Below, one piece after another: positions 16,865-25,282 of a stretch of 64,000 bases of DNA (positions are counted from its first letter, which is position 1; every line of letters starts with the position of its first letter). A program made the position numbers and the translations under genes. Origin of the DNA: an uncultured Bacteroidota bacterium (GTDB lineage Bacteria; Bacteroidota; Bacteroidia; Chitinophagales; Chitinophagaceae); the NCBI GenBank assembly GCA_903837525.1, contig CAILUU010000040.1, positions 1-64,000 of the forward strand. Direction: 5' to 3'. The notes below the pieces were generated by a model, which had not been told where the DNA came from, searched no databases, and saw nothing but the letters and a program-made list of their open reading frames with translations.

Positions 16865-17944
16865 CTATCCTATTTTTACTGAAAACTTCTCTCCCAATTC
16901 TTCCAACTCTTTGACCACTGCATCCAATAAAGGAATCCCTTCTTTCATTCGTAAAATTTCAGTTTCTCTTTCTGGATCACCTGGGATAATAACGTTGGCT
17001 TGACCTTCAATTGTTCTAGCATTTTTAAAACGGGTAATCCAATTATCCATATGGTGTTTAAATTCGCTTGCTGGCCTAAAAGCATCAATACGCATTGCAC
17101 CAAAAAAATGTCCAATACCTTGGCCAGGCATATTTTCGGGCATAGGAATGTATGCAGGAAAAGGAGGTACCCAAGGCCCATAATTTGCTCCACTTAGTAG
17201 TGCACTAAAAATATCTACAATAGCTCCTAACGCATAGCCTTTGTGACTGCCATGTTCAACATCGCCACCTAAGGGCAATAATGCACCTCCCTCTTTTAAG
17301 GCATTAGCATTAGTAGTAGGATGTCCTTCTTTCGTTTGCACCCACCCGTTAGGTGTTTCTAAATTTTTACGTTGTAAAATTTCTAGCTTACCGTTTGCTG
17401 CTGTTGTTGTGGCAAAATCTGCTACAAATGGTGGTTGCTCACCTGCTGGTATAGCTACAGCAATTGGGTTTGTACCTAACATTTTTTCTATTGAAAAAGT
17501 TGGTGCTACTAATGCACTTGCATTAGTCATTGCTATACCAATCATATCATTTGGTAATGCCATCATTGCATGGTAACCTGCTATTCCAAAATGATTACTA
17601 TTTTTTACACTTACCCAACCTGTACCTACATTTTTTGCTTTATCTATTGCTACTTGCATAGCAAAAGGTGCTACTACTAAACCCAAACCTGCATCGCCAT
17701 CTACCACAGCAGTACTTGGTGTTTCATGTACAACTTTACATACCGCATTAGCATTTACTCTTTTAGCCTCCCACAAACGTACATAACCTACTAACCTTGC
17801 TACACCATGGCTATCAATACCTCTTAAATCTGCACTTAGTAAGGCTTTTGTAGCTGTTGTTGCATCTTGTGTACTACATCCAATTTTTAAAAAAATAGTA
17901 TGGGTAAACGTACAAAGTTGTTGGTAAGAGAATATTTTTGGCAT
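16865..17944 (-). CDS. Ldh family oxidoreductase (malate/ureidoglycolate/sulfolactate dehydrogenase type)
   Basis: A 359-residue NAD(P)-dependent dehydrogenase of the YlbC/ComC/AllD family, distinct in fold from classical malate dehydrogenase. Typical family text is present: LLSADLRGIDSHGVARL near 48-64, VSVKNSNHFGIAGYH near 119-133 with the catalytic His, MTNASALVAP, and GTNPIAVAIP followed by FVADFATT. The substrate is a 2-hydroxy acid that cannot be fixed from sequence. Classical mdh is separate at 41758-42693. A -7 box lies 4 bases before the ATG, implying a near-leaderless mRNA. Confidence 0.92.
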   Translation of the reverse strand: MPKIFSYQQLCTFTHTIFLKIGCSTQDATTATKALLSADLRGIDSHGVARLVGYVRLWEAKRVNANAVCKVVHETPSTAVVDGDAGLGLVVAPFAMQVAIDKAKNVGTGWVSVKNSNHFGIAGYHAMMALPNDMIGIAMTNASALVAPTFSIEKMLGTNPIAVAIPAGEQPPFVADFATTTAANGKLEILQRKNLETPNGWVQTKEGHPTTNANALKEGGALLPLGGDVEHGSHKGYALGAIVDIFSALLSGANYGPWVPPFPAYIPMPENMPGQGIGHFFGAMRIDAFRPASEFKHHMDNWITRFKNARTIEGQANVIIPGDPERETEILRMKEGIPLLDAVVKELEELGEKFSVKIG

Positions 17945-17948
17945 AATG

Positions 17949-17956
17949 CAAATTTA
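17949..17956 (-). promoter_or_regulatory. -7 box TAAATTTG before the Ldh gene
   Basis: Minus-strand TAAATTTG, an exact TAnnTTTG match, ends 4 bases upstream of the ATG. Confidence 0.5.
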
Positions 17957-17973
17957 CAGTATTCTTCTTGAAG

Positions 17974-18008
17974 AAAACCGCAGAGAAGCAGAGGCGCTGA
18001 GGGGTTTT
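17974..18008. repeat. CGCAGAG-type Bacteroidota repeat remnant
   Basis: The stretch holds the words CGCAGAGAAGCAGAGGCGC, bounded by AAAACC and GGTTTT, which can pair. Similar CGCAGAG/CACAGATT words recur in other spacers here and are common simple interspersed repeats in this phylum (recollection). Confidence 0.4.
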
Positions 18009-18067
18009 AACCAAAAAAAATGGAATGCTGTATGAAGTATTTTGTAAAGATTTAATTACGTTACAAT

Positions 18068-18089
18068 AAAAAACATGCCTTTCGGCATG
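18068..18089 (-). terminator. Rho-independent terminator with GAAA tetraloop
   Basis: On the minus strand CATGCC-GAAA-GGCATG is followed by six Ts, a classic intrinsic terminator 41 bases after the stop of the small LTXXQ-like gene. Confidence 0.8.
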
Positions 18090-18129
18090 CTCGCTTTTTG
18101 CTCAATTTTACTGCTTATATGAACATTGT

Positions 18130-18555
18130 TTAATTATCTATTTCCATATCATCCATTTGCAAACCAGTTTCATCTTTTTTTAATGCTTTTAATTTGCTTA
18201 ATTGTTCTGGTGTTAAAATTTGTTGCATCCTTTTTAATTGCCCTTTTTTAAATTCTCTTGTTTGTTGTTTTCTTTCAGCATCGCTAAGTTGTGTATTACT
18301 TTCAATAGTTTGTTTTTTTATTTTTGCTTCTTGCCTCATCTCTTTTAACTGCTTCATTTGTGCTCTACTTAAATCTAATTCTTTAAATAATTCTCTATTC
18401 TGTTTTTTGGTAGATTTTGTAACCTTATTTGGTGCCACTTGTGTAGCAATAGTTGCTGAGTCTGTTTTTGAATTTACAGGTTTTGTACGTTGTATTTGTG
18501 CCGATGCGGCAAAAGCACATATTACTATTATAAAAAAGCAGATTATTTTTTTCAT
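18130..18555 (-). CDS. Small secreted Spy/CpxP-like (LTXXQ-type) protein
   Basis: A 141-residue exported protein with a signal peptide (about 1-20, ending AAASAQ). A Thr/Lys-rich linker follows, then a long basic alpha-helical region. In the helical part, LDLSRAQMKQLKEMRQEAK and MQQILTPEQLSKLKALKKDE form two repeats of the L(S/T)xxQ type found in Spy/CpxP periplasmic chaperones. A short acidic tail (MDDMEIDN) ends it. A role in buffering misfolded or metal-stressed periplasmic proteins is inference from this resemblance. It is flanked by its own terminator. Confidence 0.7.
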   Translation of the reverse strand: MKKIICFFIIVICAFAASAQIQRTKPVNSKTDSATIATQVAPNKVTKSTKKQNRELFKELDLSRAQMKQLKEMRQEAKIKKQTIESNTQLSDAERKQQTREFKKGQLKRMQQILTPEQLSKLKALKKDETGLQMDDMEIDN

Positions 18556-18621
18556 TTAATTTAGTTGAATTTATAAATAGACTACAAAATATAATGGAAG
18601 TTTAATTGGGTTATTTTTTTA

Positions 18622-18653
18622 TGGGTCTGACAGTTTGTAACCGTCTTGACCCA
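18622..18653. repeat. REP-like palindromic hairpin
   Basis: TGGGTC-T-GAC at 18622-18631 is answered by GTC-T-TGACCCA at the far end, giving a stem of about ten pairs with small bulges and a central GTTTGTAAC loop. No T run follows on either strand, so it looks like a REP-type palindromic element rather than a terminator. Confidence 0.45.
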
Positions 18654-18655
18654 AT

Positions 18656-18693
18656 AAAAAAAATCCGATAACAAAATGTTAATCGGATTTTTT
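18656..18693 (-). terminator. Rho-independent terminator of glnN
   Basis: On the minus strand AAAAAATCCGAT pairs with ATCGGATTTTTT around a loop that itself contains AACA/TGTT pairing, followed by a run of Ts. It lies 30 bases after the glnN stop. Confidence 0.75.
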
Positions 18694-18723
18694 AAACGAT
18701 TGCTTGCCGGCTATTTTAGTTTC

Positions 18724-20919
18724 TTATCTTAAAAATAAAATTTCTCTATACTTTGGTAACATCCAATAGGCATCGTCAACCAATATTTCTAACTTATCTA
18801 CATGATAACGAATTATATCAAAGTATTGCCCTTTAACTTTATCGCAATAAGCAATGGCTTTATCTCTACTATTAGTTAATTCATTCGCTTTTTTTCTTTC
18901 TTCAATCATTTTTTCTACACTATCACTCATTACAGCAATATGCTCACTTACTTTTGTTAACACTTGTAATTGGTTTGCGTAGGCGCTTTCATTTAAGCCT
19001 GCCTCTTTTAAACCTGTTACATTTGTTAGTAGTACATTTTGATATTTAATAGCCGATGGTAAAATAACAGTGGTTGCTAACTCACCCATTACCCTTGCTT
19101 CAATTTGTACTTTTTTAACGTATTCTTCCAACATTATTTCGTGCCTTGCTTCCAACTCTGGGTGTGTATAAATTTCATTAGCAGAAAATAATTTCTTTGC
19201 TTTTTCTGTTATATAGGCATCCAATGCCAATGGGGTTGTTTTTACATTTGGCAATCCTCTTTTAGCTGCTTCTTTTTCCCACTCTTCGCTATAACCATCA
19301 CCTTCAAATAATGTTGCCTTGCTAGCAACAATATATTTTTGAATAATTTGCATAATAGCTACTTCTTTCTTCTCGCCTTTTTCAATTAACCCATCTACCG
19401 ATAGTTTAAATTGCTTTAGAGTTTCTGCCATTATGGTGTTAACCACCGTCATTGCATTTGCGCAATTTGCACTGCTACCAACGGCTCTAAATTCAAATTT
19501 ATTTCCTGTAAAAGCAAAAGGGCTAGTTCGGTTTCTATCCGTATTATCTAACATTAACTCTGGAATACTTTTATGTATATCCAGTTTTAACATAGCTTCA
19601 TCTTGCTCATCAAATTTACCAGCAACCCTAGTTTCAATTTGATTTAATACATCCGTTAAATACTTACCAATAAAAATAGAAATAATTGCAGGAGGTGCTT
19701 CGTTTGCGCCAAGCCTATGATCGTTACCAGCACTAGCAATACTTGCTCTTAATAACTCGGCATAATCATTTACCGCTTTAATAATGTTAACGAAAAATGT
19801 TAAAAACATTAAGTTTGTTTTTGGTGTTTTTCCTGGTGCTAATAAGTTAACTCCGGTATCGGTACTTAAACTCCAGTTATTATGTTTTCCACTTCCGTTT
19901 ACACCAGCAAATGGTTTTTCGTGTAACAAAACTTTAAGGCTATGGCGCTTAGCAACTCTTTCCATAACATCCATCAACAACGTGTTATGATCTACGGCCA
20001 AATTAGCTTCTTCAAAAATTGGAGCACATTCAAATTGTGCAGGTGCAACTTCGTTATGACGAGTACGTAATGGAATACCTAGTTTATAACTCTCCTGCTC
20101 AAAATCTCTCATAAAAGCGTATACACGTTCGGGTATTGCTCCAAAATAATGATCATCTAATTGTTGGCCTTTTGCTGGCGCATGACCAAAAACAGTTCTT
20201 CCTGTCATCGTTAAATCTGGTCTTGCATTTGCCAAACCTGCATCTACCACAAAATATTCTTGCTCCCAACCCAACGTAGAGGTTACTTTGGTTACATTTT
20301 TATCAAAATATTGACATACCTCAACCGCAGCTTTATCTACAGCCACTAATGCTTTTAATAAAGGAGTTTTAGCATCTAAACTTTCGCCTGTGTACGATAT
20401 AAAAATAGTGGGTATACACAATGTTTTACCATTGCCAATTTCCATAATAAATGCCGGAGAAGATGGATCCCAAGCGGTATAACCTCTTGCTTCAAAGGTT
20501 GCTCTTAAACCTCCGTTAGGAAAACTTGATGCATCTGGCTCTTGTTGAATTAAGGCTCCGCCTTCAAACTCTTCAATAGGTGTACCATCGCCTTTTAACG
20601 TAAAAAATGAATCATGCTTTTCGGCACTTAACCCAGTAAGTGGTTGAAACCAATGGGTAAAATGGGTTACGCCTTTACTTTCTGCCCAAGCCCTTAAACC
20701 ATTAGCAATTTGGTTGCCCATATTGCGGTCAATTTTTTTACCGCTTTTTGTACTTGCTTGTAAACTTTTGTACGCCTCATCGCTTAAAATTTCCCTGGCA
20801 GTTTTTAATGTAAATACATTTTCGTTGAAAATGCCTGTAATTTTTGTAGACGCATCTACCCTAACATCAACTGGGTTACTTGTTAGTTTTTCAAGTGCCT
20901 TAAATCGTAATGATTGCAT
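18724..20919 (-). CDS. glnN: Glutamine synthetase type III
   Basis: A 731-residue type III glutamine synthetase, which makes glutamine from glutamate, ammonia and ATP. Type III enzymes are about 700-730 residues and are common in Bacteroidota and cyanobacteria. The N-terminal GSIII segment includes the VTHFTHWFQPLTG region (about 80-92). The catalytic domain carries LGWEQEYFVVD (about 216-226), RTRHNEVAPAQFE (about 286-298), GVNGSGKHNNWSLSTDTG (about 340-357) and NRTSPFAFTGNKFEFRAVGS with the usual Glu/Arg site residues. The long C-terminal helical part is characteristic of this type. It is monocistronic, with a terminator just downstream. Confidence 0.97.
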   Translation of the reverse strand: MQSLRFKALEKLTSNPVDVRVDASTKITGIFNENVFTLKTAREILSDEAYKSLQASTKSGKKIDRNMGNQIANGLRAWAESKGVTHFTHWFQPLTGLSAEKHDSFFTLKGDGTPIEEFEGGALIQQEPDASSFPNGGLRATFEARGYTAWDPSSPAFIMEIGNGKTLCIPTIFISYTGESLDAKTPLLKALVAVDKAAVEVCQYFDKNVTKVTSTLGWEQEYFVVDAGLANARPDLTMTGRTVFGHAPAKGQQLDDHYFGAIPERVYAFMRDFEQESYKLGIPLRTRHNEVAPAQFECAPIFEEANLAVDHNTLLMDVMERVAKRHSLKVLLHEKPFAGVNGSGKHNNWSLSTDTGVNLLAPGKTPKTNLMFLTFFVNIIKAVNDYAELLRASIASAGNDHRLGANEAPPAIISIFIGKYLTDVLNQIETRVAGKFDEQDEAMLKLDIHKSIPELMLDNTDRNRTSPFAFTGNKFEFRAVGSSANCANAMTVVNTIMAETLKQFKLSVDGLIEKGEKKEVAIMQIIQKYIVASKATLFEGDGYSEEWEKEAAKRGLPNVKTTPLALDAYITEKAKKLFSANEIYTHPELEARHEIMLEEYVKKVQIEARVMGELATTVILPSAIKYQNVLLTNVTGLKEAGLNESAYANQLQVLTKVSEHIAVMSDSVEKMIEERKKANELTNSRDKAIAYCDKVKGQYFDIIRYHVDKLEILVDDAYWMLPKYREILFLR

Positions 20920-21018
20920 AATTTTTTATTTGAAGCACCAAAAAAACGAATTAATATTTCAAAAAACAACTTTTTTTGACTTATACAGTCAATTTTATAC
21001 AAAATGTTGAAAAATAAT

Positions 21019-21360
21019 TTATATTATTTTATTTTTGAATTTGATAGTATTTGGTAAGAAAAGATAACCAATTAAGGGTGTAAGTATGAGGGGTAGGTAA
21101 ATACTTCGGTAACGTATAATTGCTCCTAAATTTGGAACAATATGTCCAATGAATAAGAAACTTAGAAACAGGAATCCGACTATCGTTACTAAAAATGCTT
21201 TAGGCACTGGGAAGGAATTTATATGTGTAGCAAATAAAAAAATTGCTATTAGTGCATAATATAATGGGAATACAATAAAAAGACATTTACTATGATTTGC
21301 TAATACTATATATATTGGGCTAAAGGTTCCAGTTGATTTTACCAAAAACCTTTTTCCCAC
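21019..21360 (-). pseudogene. C-terminal remnant of a polytopic membrane protein
   Basis: This frame gives 113 residues, mostly hydrophobic, with three likely membrane segments (about 20-44, 54-74 and 88-104). The pattern NLGAIIRYRSIYLPLILTPLIGYLF resembles the last segments of larger polysaccharide-biosynthesis or O-antigen-type membrane proteins, not a complete protein (family resemblance only, from recollection). The frame begins only 68 bases before the purL ATG, so any upstream part has been lost. I therefore read it as a truncated remnant. A small intact membrane protein is the alternative. Confidence 0.45.
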
Positions 21361-21398
21361 AACTTATTTCCACATCCCTTACCCTCAATTAGTTATTG

Positions 21399-21406
21399 TA
21401 AATTTG
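21399..21406 (+). promoter_or_regulatory. -7 box TAAATTTG before purL
   Basis: TAAATTTG matches TAnnTTTG exactly and ends 22 bases before the purL ATG. Confidence 0.5.
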
Positions 21407-21428
21407 CCAATTATTACTAATATTATTT

Positions 21429-23648
21429 ATGGAAATAACAGTCAAAACTGCCGAGCAATTACGTATTACACCCGAAGAGTTTGAATTAATAAAACAAAAA
21501 TTAGGGCGTACACCAAATTTTACCGAACTGTGCAGTTTTAGTGCCATGTGGAGTGAACATTGTAGTTACAAAAACTCTATTAAATGGTTAAAAACATTAC
21601 CAAGAGATGGAAAGAAAATGTTAGTGAAAGCCGGTGAAGAAAATGCCGGATTAATGGATATTGGGGATGGGTATGGAGTGGTGTTTAAAATTGAAAGTCA
21701 TAATCACCCTAGTGCTTTAGAGCCTTTTCAAGGAGCTGCAACTGGTGTTGGAGGTATAAACAGAGATATTTTTACGATGGGTGCAAGGCCAATTGCCTCC
21801 TTAAATAGCCTTAGATTTGGAAAATTAAACGAGGCTAAAACGCAACATTTATTAGCAGGCGTTGTTCATGGTATTGGGCATTATGGCAATTGTTTTGGTG
21901 TACCAACTGTTGGCGGCGAAATTTATTTTGAAGAATGTTATCATACCAATCCATTAGTAAATGCAATGAGTGTGGGCATTTTAAAAAATGGCGAAACTAT
22001 TTCGGCAACTAGTGGAACGGTAGCAGGCAATCCGGTTTTTTTTGTAGGTAGTGCTACTGGTAAAGATGGTATTGGTGGAGCAAGTTTTGCCAGTGCCGAT
22101 ATTACAGAAGAAAGTGTGCAAGAATTACCTGCGGTGCAAGTAGGTGACCCCTTTCAAGAAAAAAAATTATTAGAAGCCTGCCTAGAAGTTATGACCACAG
22201 GTGCAGTGGTGGGTATGCAAGATATGGGTGCTGCTGGTATTATTTGTAGCACAAGCGAAATGAGTACAAAAGGTGAAATGGGCATGCGTATTGACTTAGA
22301 TAAAGTACCTACCCGTCAAAAAGATATGAAGGCTTGGGAATTACTATTGAGTGAAAGCCAAGAGAGAATGTTGTTAGTGGCAGAAAAAGGAAAGGAACAT
22401 TTAATACAAGCAGTGTTTGATAAATGGGATTTGCCTTGCAGTAAAATTGGGGAGGTTACCGATGATGGTATTTTAAACTTTTACATGAATGGAGTTTTAG
22501 AAGCAAGTTTACCAGCTTACGAATTAGTGTTGGGTGGTGGTGCTCCACAAAATGACAGACCTTATGAAGAACCTGCTTACTTCAAAAAAATAAAAGCATT
22601 TGATATAAATGCAATTGCCGAACCAACAAACTTAAAAGCAATAGCAGAGCAACTCCTTACCCTACCAAATATTGCAAGTAAACGCTGGATTTATACACAA
22701 TACGATAGCATGGTAGGTACTGGCAATGTAAGCACCAACGGCCCAAGCGATGCTGCCATTGTGTTAGCAAAACCTACCAACAAAGCATTAGCATTAACAA
22801 CAGATTGTAACAGTCGTTATGTATTTGCCGACCCATATAAAGGTGCAATGATAGCGGTTGCAGAAGCAGCACGTAACATTGTTTGCAGTGGCGGAGAGCC
22901 CTTGGGTGTTACCAATTGTTTAAATTTTGGTAACCCGTTTGATCCACAAGTGTATTACCAATTTGTACATGCTATAAAAGGGATGGGAGAAGCTTGTATA
23001 AAATTTGATACCCCAGTAACAGGAGGTAACGTTAGCTTTTACAACCAAGGGCCCGATGGTGCTGTTTACCCAACTCCAACAATTGGCATGGTAGGTTTAT
23101 TAGATAATGTTGCTAATAAAATGACGATGGATTTTAAGCAAGAAGGCGATGAAATATATTTAATAGGCACACAACGCAATGATATAGGCAGTAGCGAATA
23201 TGTACATAAAATTTGTGGCGTAGAATATTCACCTGCTCCATATTTTGATATTGATGAAGAATTGCATGTGCAAAAAGCTCTAGGCAAAATGATAAGCCAC
23301 CACCTAATTGAAAGTGCACATGATGTAAGTGAAGGAGGGTTGTTCGTTACATTGATGGAAAGTTGTTTCAATCGAAACTTAGGAATAAATATATCGCATG
23401 ATGCTGATAAAGAAAAAATTCGTAAAGATGCTTATTGGTTTGGCGAAGCTCAAAGCCGTGTGGTAATAAGTATAAGCAAAGCTAAAAGAAATGATTTTAT
23501 ACAATTATTAGAAAAAGTAGAGCCACTGGAATGCACTTATTTAGGAACGGTAAGCAACGGCTCTATTTCAATTAATAAGGAAGATTGGGGAAATGTAAGT
23601 GACTGGAAAGAGAAGTATGATATGGCTATTGAGAAGATGATGAAATAA
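21429..23648 (+). CDS. purL: Phosphoribosylformylglycinamidine synthase subunit PurL
   Basis: A 739-residue small-type PurL that converts FGAR, ATP and glutamine-derived ammonia to FGAM in purine synthesis. The size implies separate PurQ and PurS partners, which are not in this window. Conserved motifs include FTELCSFSAMWSEHCSYKNS (about 25-44), KIESHNHPSALEPFQGAATG (about 91-110), VQDMGAAGI-type text (VGMQDMGAAGI), CNSRYVFADPYKGA and SGGEPLGVTNCLNFGNP. The second half carries the structural ATP site. It is followed three bases later by hldD on the same strand and is preceded by a good -7 box. Confidence 0.97.
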   Translation: MEITVKTAEQLRITPEEFELIKQKLGRTPNFTELCSFSAMWSEHCSYKNSIKWLKTLPRDGKKMLVKAGEENAGLMDIGDGYGVVFKIESHNHPSALEPFQGAATGVGGINRDIFTMGARPIASLNSLRFGKLNEAKTQHLLAGVVHGIGHYGNCFGVPTVGGEIYFEECYHTNPLVNAMSVGILKNGETISATSGTVAGNPVFFVGSATGKDGIGGASFASADITEESVQELPAVQVGDPFQEKKLLEACLEVMTTGAVVGMQDMGAAGIICSTSEMSTKGEMGMRIDLDKVPTRQKDMKAWELLLSESQERMLLVAEKGKEHLIQAVFDKWDLPCSKIGEVTDDGILNFYMNGVLEASLPAYELVLGGGAPQNDRPYEEPAYFKKIKAFDINAIAEPTNLKAIAEQLLTLPNIASKRWIYTQYDSMVGTGNVSTNGPSDAAIVLAKPTNKALALTTDCNSRYVFADPYKGAMIAVAEAARNIVCSGGEPLGVTNCLNFGNPFDPQVYYQFVHAIKGMGEACIKFDTPVTGGNVSFYNQGPDGAVYPTPTIGMVGLLDNVANKMTMDFKQEGDEIYLIGTQRNDIGSSEYVHKICGVEYSPAPYFDIDEELHVQKALGKMISHHLIESAHDVSEGGLFVTLMESCFNRNLGINISHDADKEKIRKDAYWFGEAQSRVVISISKAKRNDFIQLLEKVEPLECTYLGTVSNGSISINKEDWGNVSDWKEKYDMAIEKMMK

Positions 23649-23651
23649 ATT

Positions 23652-24638
23652 ATGGGTATAGAAAAAAATAGAATAGTAACTGGTGCTTACGGCTTTATTG
23701 GCAGTTGCTTAGTTAGCTATTTTAACCAACAAGGTTTTACTAATTTAATTTTGGTTGATGATTTTGCATTTGATGAAAAGAAAGAAAAAAATCTTAAAAA
23801 TAAAAAATATTTACATAGAATAGAAAGAGTTAATTTATTTGTTTGGCTACAAACCAATCAACCTAAAATAGATTTTCTATTTCACTTAGGTGCAAGAACA
23901 GATACAACAGAATTTGATTATACTATTCATCAAAAATTAAACGTAGACTATTCAAAAAGCATTTGGAACTATTGCACACAAAACAATATTCCGTTGGTTT
24001 ATGCATCATCTGCTGCAACGTATGGTAGTGGTGAATTTGGTTATGATGATAACCATGAAGTAATTGAAAAACTGCTGCCACTCAACCCTTATGGTATAAG
24101 TAAAAATGAATTTGATAAATGGGTTATTAAACAAACGACCTCACCCCAACCCTCTCCAAATGGAGAGAGGGCAAAAGCACCCCCATTTTGGGCTGGTCTT
24201 AAATTTTTTAATGTTTACGGACCAAACGAATACCACAAAGCAAGAATGGCAAGTGTAATTTTTCATTCTTTCAATCAAATACAACAAAACGGAAAAGTAA
24301 ACTTATTTAAAAGCCATAAACAAGGATTTACAGATGGTAATCAATTAAGAGATTTTGTTTATGTAAAAGATGTGGTAAGTGTATGTTTTTGGCTTCTCAC
24401 CATAGACCACTCACCATTCACCAATGGGCTCTACAATCTTGGTACAGGAACTGCCAGAGCTTTTAATGATTTAACAAAAGCAACTTTTTCGGGGCTTAAT
24501 TTACAGCCAAACATTGAATACATTGATATGCCTTTAGATATTAGAGACAAATACCAATATTTTACCGAAGCTAATATCCATAAATTAATTTCGGCAGGCT
24601 ACAATCAACCCTTTTATAGTTTAGAAGAAGGTGTGTAA
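23652..24638 (+). CDS. hldD: ADP-L-glycero-D-manno-heptose 6-epimerase with in-frame repeat insertion
   Basis: HldD epimerises ADP-D-glycero- to ADP-L-glycero-D-manno-heptose for the lipopolysaccharide core. The 328-residue SDR protein has the NAD-binding TGAYGFIGSCLV (10-21), HLGARTDTTEFD (78-89), ASSAATYGSGEFGYDD (118-132) and the catalytic YGISKNEFD (147-155), then LKFFNVYGPNEYHKARMASV (183-202). Residues about 162-177 (TTSPQPSPNGERAKAP) interrupt the expected sequence between FDKWVIKQ and PPFW. They are encoded by a palindromic repeat at 24139-24180. The catalytic residues are intact, so the enzyme may still work. It starts three bases after purL. Confidence 0.93.
   Translation: MGIEKNRIVTGAYGFIGSCLVSYFNQQGFTNLILVDDFAFDEKKEKNLKNKKYLHRIERVNLFVWLQTNQPKIDFLFHLGARTDTTEFDYTIHQKLNVDYSKSIWNYCTQNNIPLVYASSAATYGSGEFGYDDNHEVIEKLLPLNPYGISKNEFDKWVIKQTTSPQPSPNGERAKAPPFWAGLKFFNVYGPNEYHKARMASVIFHSFNQIQQNGKVNLFKSHKQGFTDGNQLRDFVYVKDVVSVCFWLLTIDHSPFTNGLYNLGTGTARAFNDLTKATFSGLNLQPNIEYIDMPLDIRDKYQYFTEANIHKLISAGYNQPFYSLEEGV
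24139..24180 (+). repeat. Palindromic interspersed repeat inside hldD
   Basis: The stretch CTCACCCCAACCCTCTCC is followed by AAAT and then GGAGAGAGGG, a hairpin-forming repeat of a kind commonly scattered between genes in Bacteroidota. Here it is inside a coding region, its length keeps the frame, and it adds about 16 residues rich in Pro, Ser and Thr. Confidence 0.7.
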
Positions 24639-24681
24639 GATTATGTACGGAATTATTTAAGTAAAAATTTATACTACTAAA

Positions 24682-25123
24682 ATGAAAATAGCAATCATAG
24701 CGGCGGTAACTTGGGAACAGCAATTGCCATAACCGAGAGCATCACTTGAATTAGCCATTCAAATGCCACTTCTACTCAACTAAATTTTGTACAAAAACTG
24801 TTTGAAAATTAGGTAGAGTTGCCATCATAGAAGATAAATTAATGGGTGCTGTAACTATATAGGGTGCTTATGCCCCCGCTTATGCAATGCGTTACATACG
24901 TGCCAGCTTACAAGGTGGAATAGAAATTGGTTTTGATAGCAAAACAGGCAGCCTTATCGCTACACAAACCGTAAAAGGCACTCATCCCGAGCAAGAAATT
25001 GACAAAGTAACTATGCCAAAAGGCTGTACCATAGTAGGGTTAAACGAAATGGAGCATCAAGGCTTTAGCTCATCTTTAATAAAAGAAATTGCAACGAGCT
25101 ATAATAAAATTGTGAAGGGTTAG
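24682..25123 (+). pseudogene. proC: Decayed pyrroline-5-carboxylate reductase gene
   Basis: ProC would reduce pyrroline-5-carboxylate to proline. At 24682 the frame reads MKIAII and then breaks. Adding back one G in the run ATAGCGGCGG restores MKIAII-GGGNLGTAIAITESIT, the ProC nucleotide-binding start. A stop (TGA), a second stop and a shortened middle follow. Near 24845 the sequence AVT-I-stop-G.YAPAYAMRYIRA corresponds to the ProC AVTAISGSGPAY region. The remainder to 25123 matches the ProC C-terminus, including ATQTVKGTHPEQEIDKVT and the GCTIVGLNEMEHQGF helix. At least one frameshift, three stops and a large internal deletion make it nonfunctional. No intact copy is in the window. Confidence 0.85.
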
Positions 25124-25282
25124 GTTTTAAGTTTATTAAAAATTCACTCCCAAATTTCCTCCTCCCAAAAAATCCTCTTATCTTTACCCGACCTCTCGGA
25201 GTTATTCATTCAGCTATCCGCTGGTCATACTACTAAATATTTGTTTAAACAATTAAAATTTTCGTCATTGACGATTAAACGT

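Noticed and set aside
18194-18559. A 121-residue rightward frame rich in Cys, Phe and Leu
   Set aside because: It is the reverse-frame shadow of the Lys/Gln-rich secreted protein at 18130-18555, whose signal peptide and terminator are clear.
24150-24171. A CRISPR repeat or phage attachment site in hldD
   Set aside because: It is a single palindromic unit with no second copy or spacer. It fits an interspersed repeat better.
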